Positions 62,581 through 64,000 of a stretch of 64,000 nt of DNA are shown here, piece after piece. How positions within the stretch are numbered: the stretch's first letter is position 1; the number at the start of each line of letters is the position of its first letter. The stretch spans positions 36,877,318-36,941,317 of the forward strand of contig CM047810.1 in assembly GCA_026214975.1 (NCBI GenBank), given 5' to 3'. The translations under genes were made by a program, and so were the position numbers. The DNA is from Gentiana macrophylla (lineage: Eukaryota; Streptophyta; Magnoliopsida; Gentianales; Gentianaceae). Below the pieces are notes generated by a model. That model did no database searches. It was not told the DNA's origin and was given only the letters and a program-made list of their open reading frames with translations.

Positions 62581-63016
62581 TAGGACTGTAAATGAGTTGG
62601 ACTACTTGTATTCGTTTCGCAATAGAATTTGACTCGATTCGATTTTTTTCGAGTTCGAGCTCGAGTCGAGCTACTCGAATAATTAATCGAGCCAAGGTCG
62701 AGTTTTAAAATATAGTTATCGAGTAGCTCATGAGCTTATCGAGGTTGATTAAATAATTATTAATTAATTAAATTTATTATAAAATATTATTTTTATAATT
62801 AAAAAAATATTATTCGAGTCGAGTATTAGACGAGTCGAGCTCGATCTTGCCATATTTCATTAAAAATTAAATGAATTATAAGAAAATAATTGAGCTTTCG
62901 AGCCGGGTCGAGCTATATCGAGTACTTAACGAGTCGAGTCCGATCTTGTATTTTTATGACTCAATCGAGCTCGAGCCCTAAGAAAATAGACTCGACTCGG
63001 CTCGATTACACCCCTA
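62581..63016. mobile_element. hAT-type MITE rich in TCGAG, 436 bp
   Basis: The left end reads TAGGACTGTAAATGAG and the right end, on the other strand, TAGGGGTGTAATCGAG. Both are flanked by the perfect 8-bp duplication TGTGCAAT (62573-62580 and 63017-63024). The interior carries many TCGAGC/GCTCGA units in both orientations and no reading frame. The 8-bp duplication and TAGGG-type ends are hAT hallmarks. Confidence 0.82.
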
Positions 63017-64000
63017 TGTGCAATTACCAAATTACTTAACCTAATAATTCTTAGATTTCTTGATAACGTACGTAATCAACCAGAAAAAAGTACATAATTT
63101 TGCCCGTACGGGTAGCTCAATGGTTCCCGTGTGACATATTGCATCAATAACCGCATCATTAAATCCCGACATGCACAGTGTGGAGTTAAGTAGCTCTGTA
63201 AAATGTGACTTAATGTAGACATTGGGTCATAGTCTCCCAACAACAAAAAACCGTTTGAGTCACAGTAATTAACATCATCACCGTCTTATCAAACGAATGT
63301 ATGGGGATTGGGTAAGGAATATCGGTTCTTACATCAAAGATACATAATTGTATTTGTGTCCGTTCAAGTAAAATGAAGGGAAAATGATATGTGCACTATA
63401 TATTTATGTAGTGCACAAATCACTACATGCTTGATATTCATTAATTAAAATGATTAATTATTTATTATGATGGATTCCAATAAAATATGTGGTGTTGATT
63501 ATATTGTATAGGATATTGTAATAGAAAGAATAATAAATGTATCACTACTCAAAATGAGGTGGGACATACAAAAAGTGCACTACACTCCAATCTTTTGCAA
63601 AAACAACTGCGGTACATGCCCGAATTTAATAAAACATAAAAATGAGGAAAAGTGGAAACGAAACTGGGGAATACGACAGCCATAATAATAAGAAAAGAAA
63701 ACCATTTTGATGTCATAAATAAAAATAAAATGAAATAATAATAATAACAACAACAACTAACATTTATAAAAATAAAAAAAAATAAAAAAAAAATCCCTTT
63801 TTGAGGGGAACTAACATTTTCACAACGGAGAGTTTTTCCGTGGAGAAGTTCTTGTGTGGTGTTTCTATACGGTGTGAGACACACCGCGACACCGTCTAAA
63901 ACCATACTGCTTTATTCTCAGATTTAAACCACATGGTTACGATCGTTTCACTCGTCACTTCACCTCAAATTCTCTTGCCACACAAGTAATTCCCTTTTGC
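63017..64000. other. Terminal spacer, nothing recognised
   Basis: AT-rich sequence with a hairpin GTGCACTA / TAGTGCAC at 63391-63416 and an A-rich run near 63770-63792. No gene supported before the window ends. Confidence 0.45.

Noticed and set aside
63101..63140. Possible tRNA-like stretch (GGGTAGCTCAATGGTT)
   Set aside because: Only a D-arm-like phrase is present; no anticodon arm or T-arm pairing could be built.
63549..63905. Minus-strand 118-codon frame
   Set aside because: Hydrophobic Phe/Tyr-rich stretch comes from A-rich simple sequence; no motif, no splice support.

Overview
This window is nuclear DNA of a flowering plant, probably a eudicot. Genes are split by short AT-rich introns with GT/AG borders. 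Most of the rest is LTR retrotransposons, MITEs, a LINE relic and a nuclear copy of plastid DNA. I cannot name the species.

Two complete host genes are present, both on the minus strand. The first (8027-11804, nine coding exons, 342 residues) is a uridine nucleosidase of the URH1 type, a cytosolic nucleoside hydrolase of pyrimidine salvage. A broken second copy of its 3' end lies at 5130-5531. The second (20298-24479, eight coding exons, 555 residues) is TAF12 of the TAF12b/EER4 type, a histone-fold subunit of TFIID and SAGA. I see no functional link between the two genes.

Layout. 1-5000: repeat debris, a MITE, one CACTA-transposon end and an RNase H relic. 5130-11804: the URH1 region, with a G-rich minisatellite between the broken and intact copies. 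12.8-18.3 kb: Copia gag/protease relic and LTR-like blocks. 18.4-19.0 kb: a promoter-like stretch and a decayed short reading frame. 20.3-24.5 kb: TAF12. 24.6-28.5 kb: tandem repeats, a hAT-type MITE, and a LINE relic split by a 1.95-kb solo LTR. 28.96-30.09 kb: plastid psaA fragment. 31.3-32.4 kb: Copia gag relic. 33.1-61.2 kb: a stack of nested retroelements. 62.6-63.0 kb: a second hAT-type MITE. The remaining end holds nothing I can name.

The nested stack is the main structure. A gag-only Copia element (33147-35705, target duplication AGGTA) sits inside an older LTR. A Copia element with nearly identical LTRs (36699-60505, duplication CATCA) sits inside another LTR. It contains a solo LTR (37613-40078, duplication ATTAC) and a 15.3-kb Athila-like Gypsy element (41410-56758, duplication ATGAT). 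The Gypsy element carries two related reading frames at the position where some Athila elements have an env-like gene. Its LTRs are clearly more diverged than those of the Copia element that encloses it, which is the reverse of what simple nesting predicts.

I found no rRNA, tRNA or CRISPR array, and no clearly new biological system. The best leads are the age inversion, GC-rich palindromic boxes shared by Gypsy LTR promoters and the sequence before its two accessory reading frames, and primer-site-like boxes inside those LTRs.
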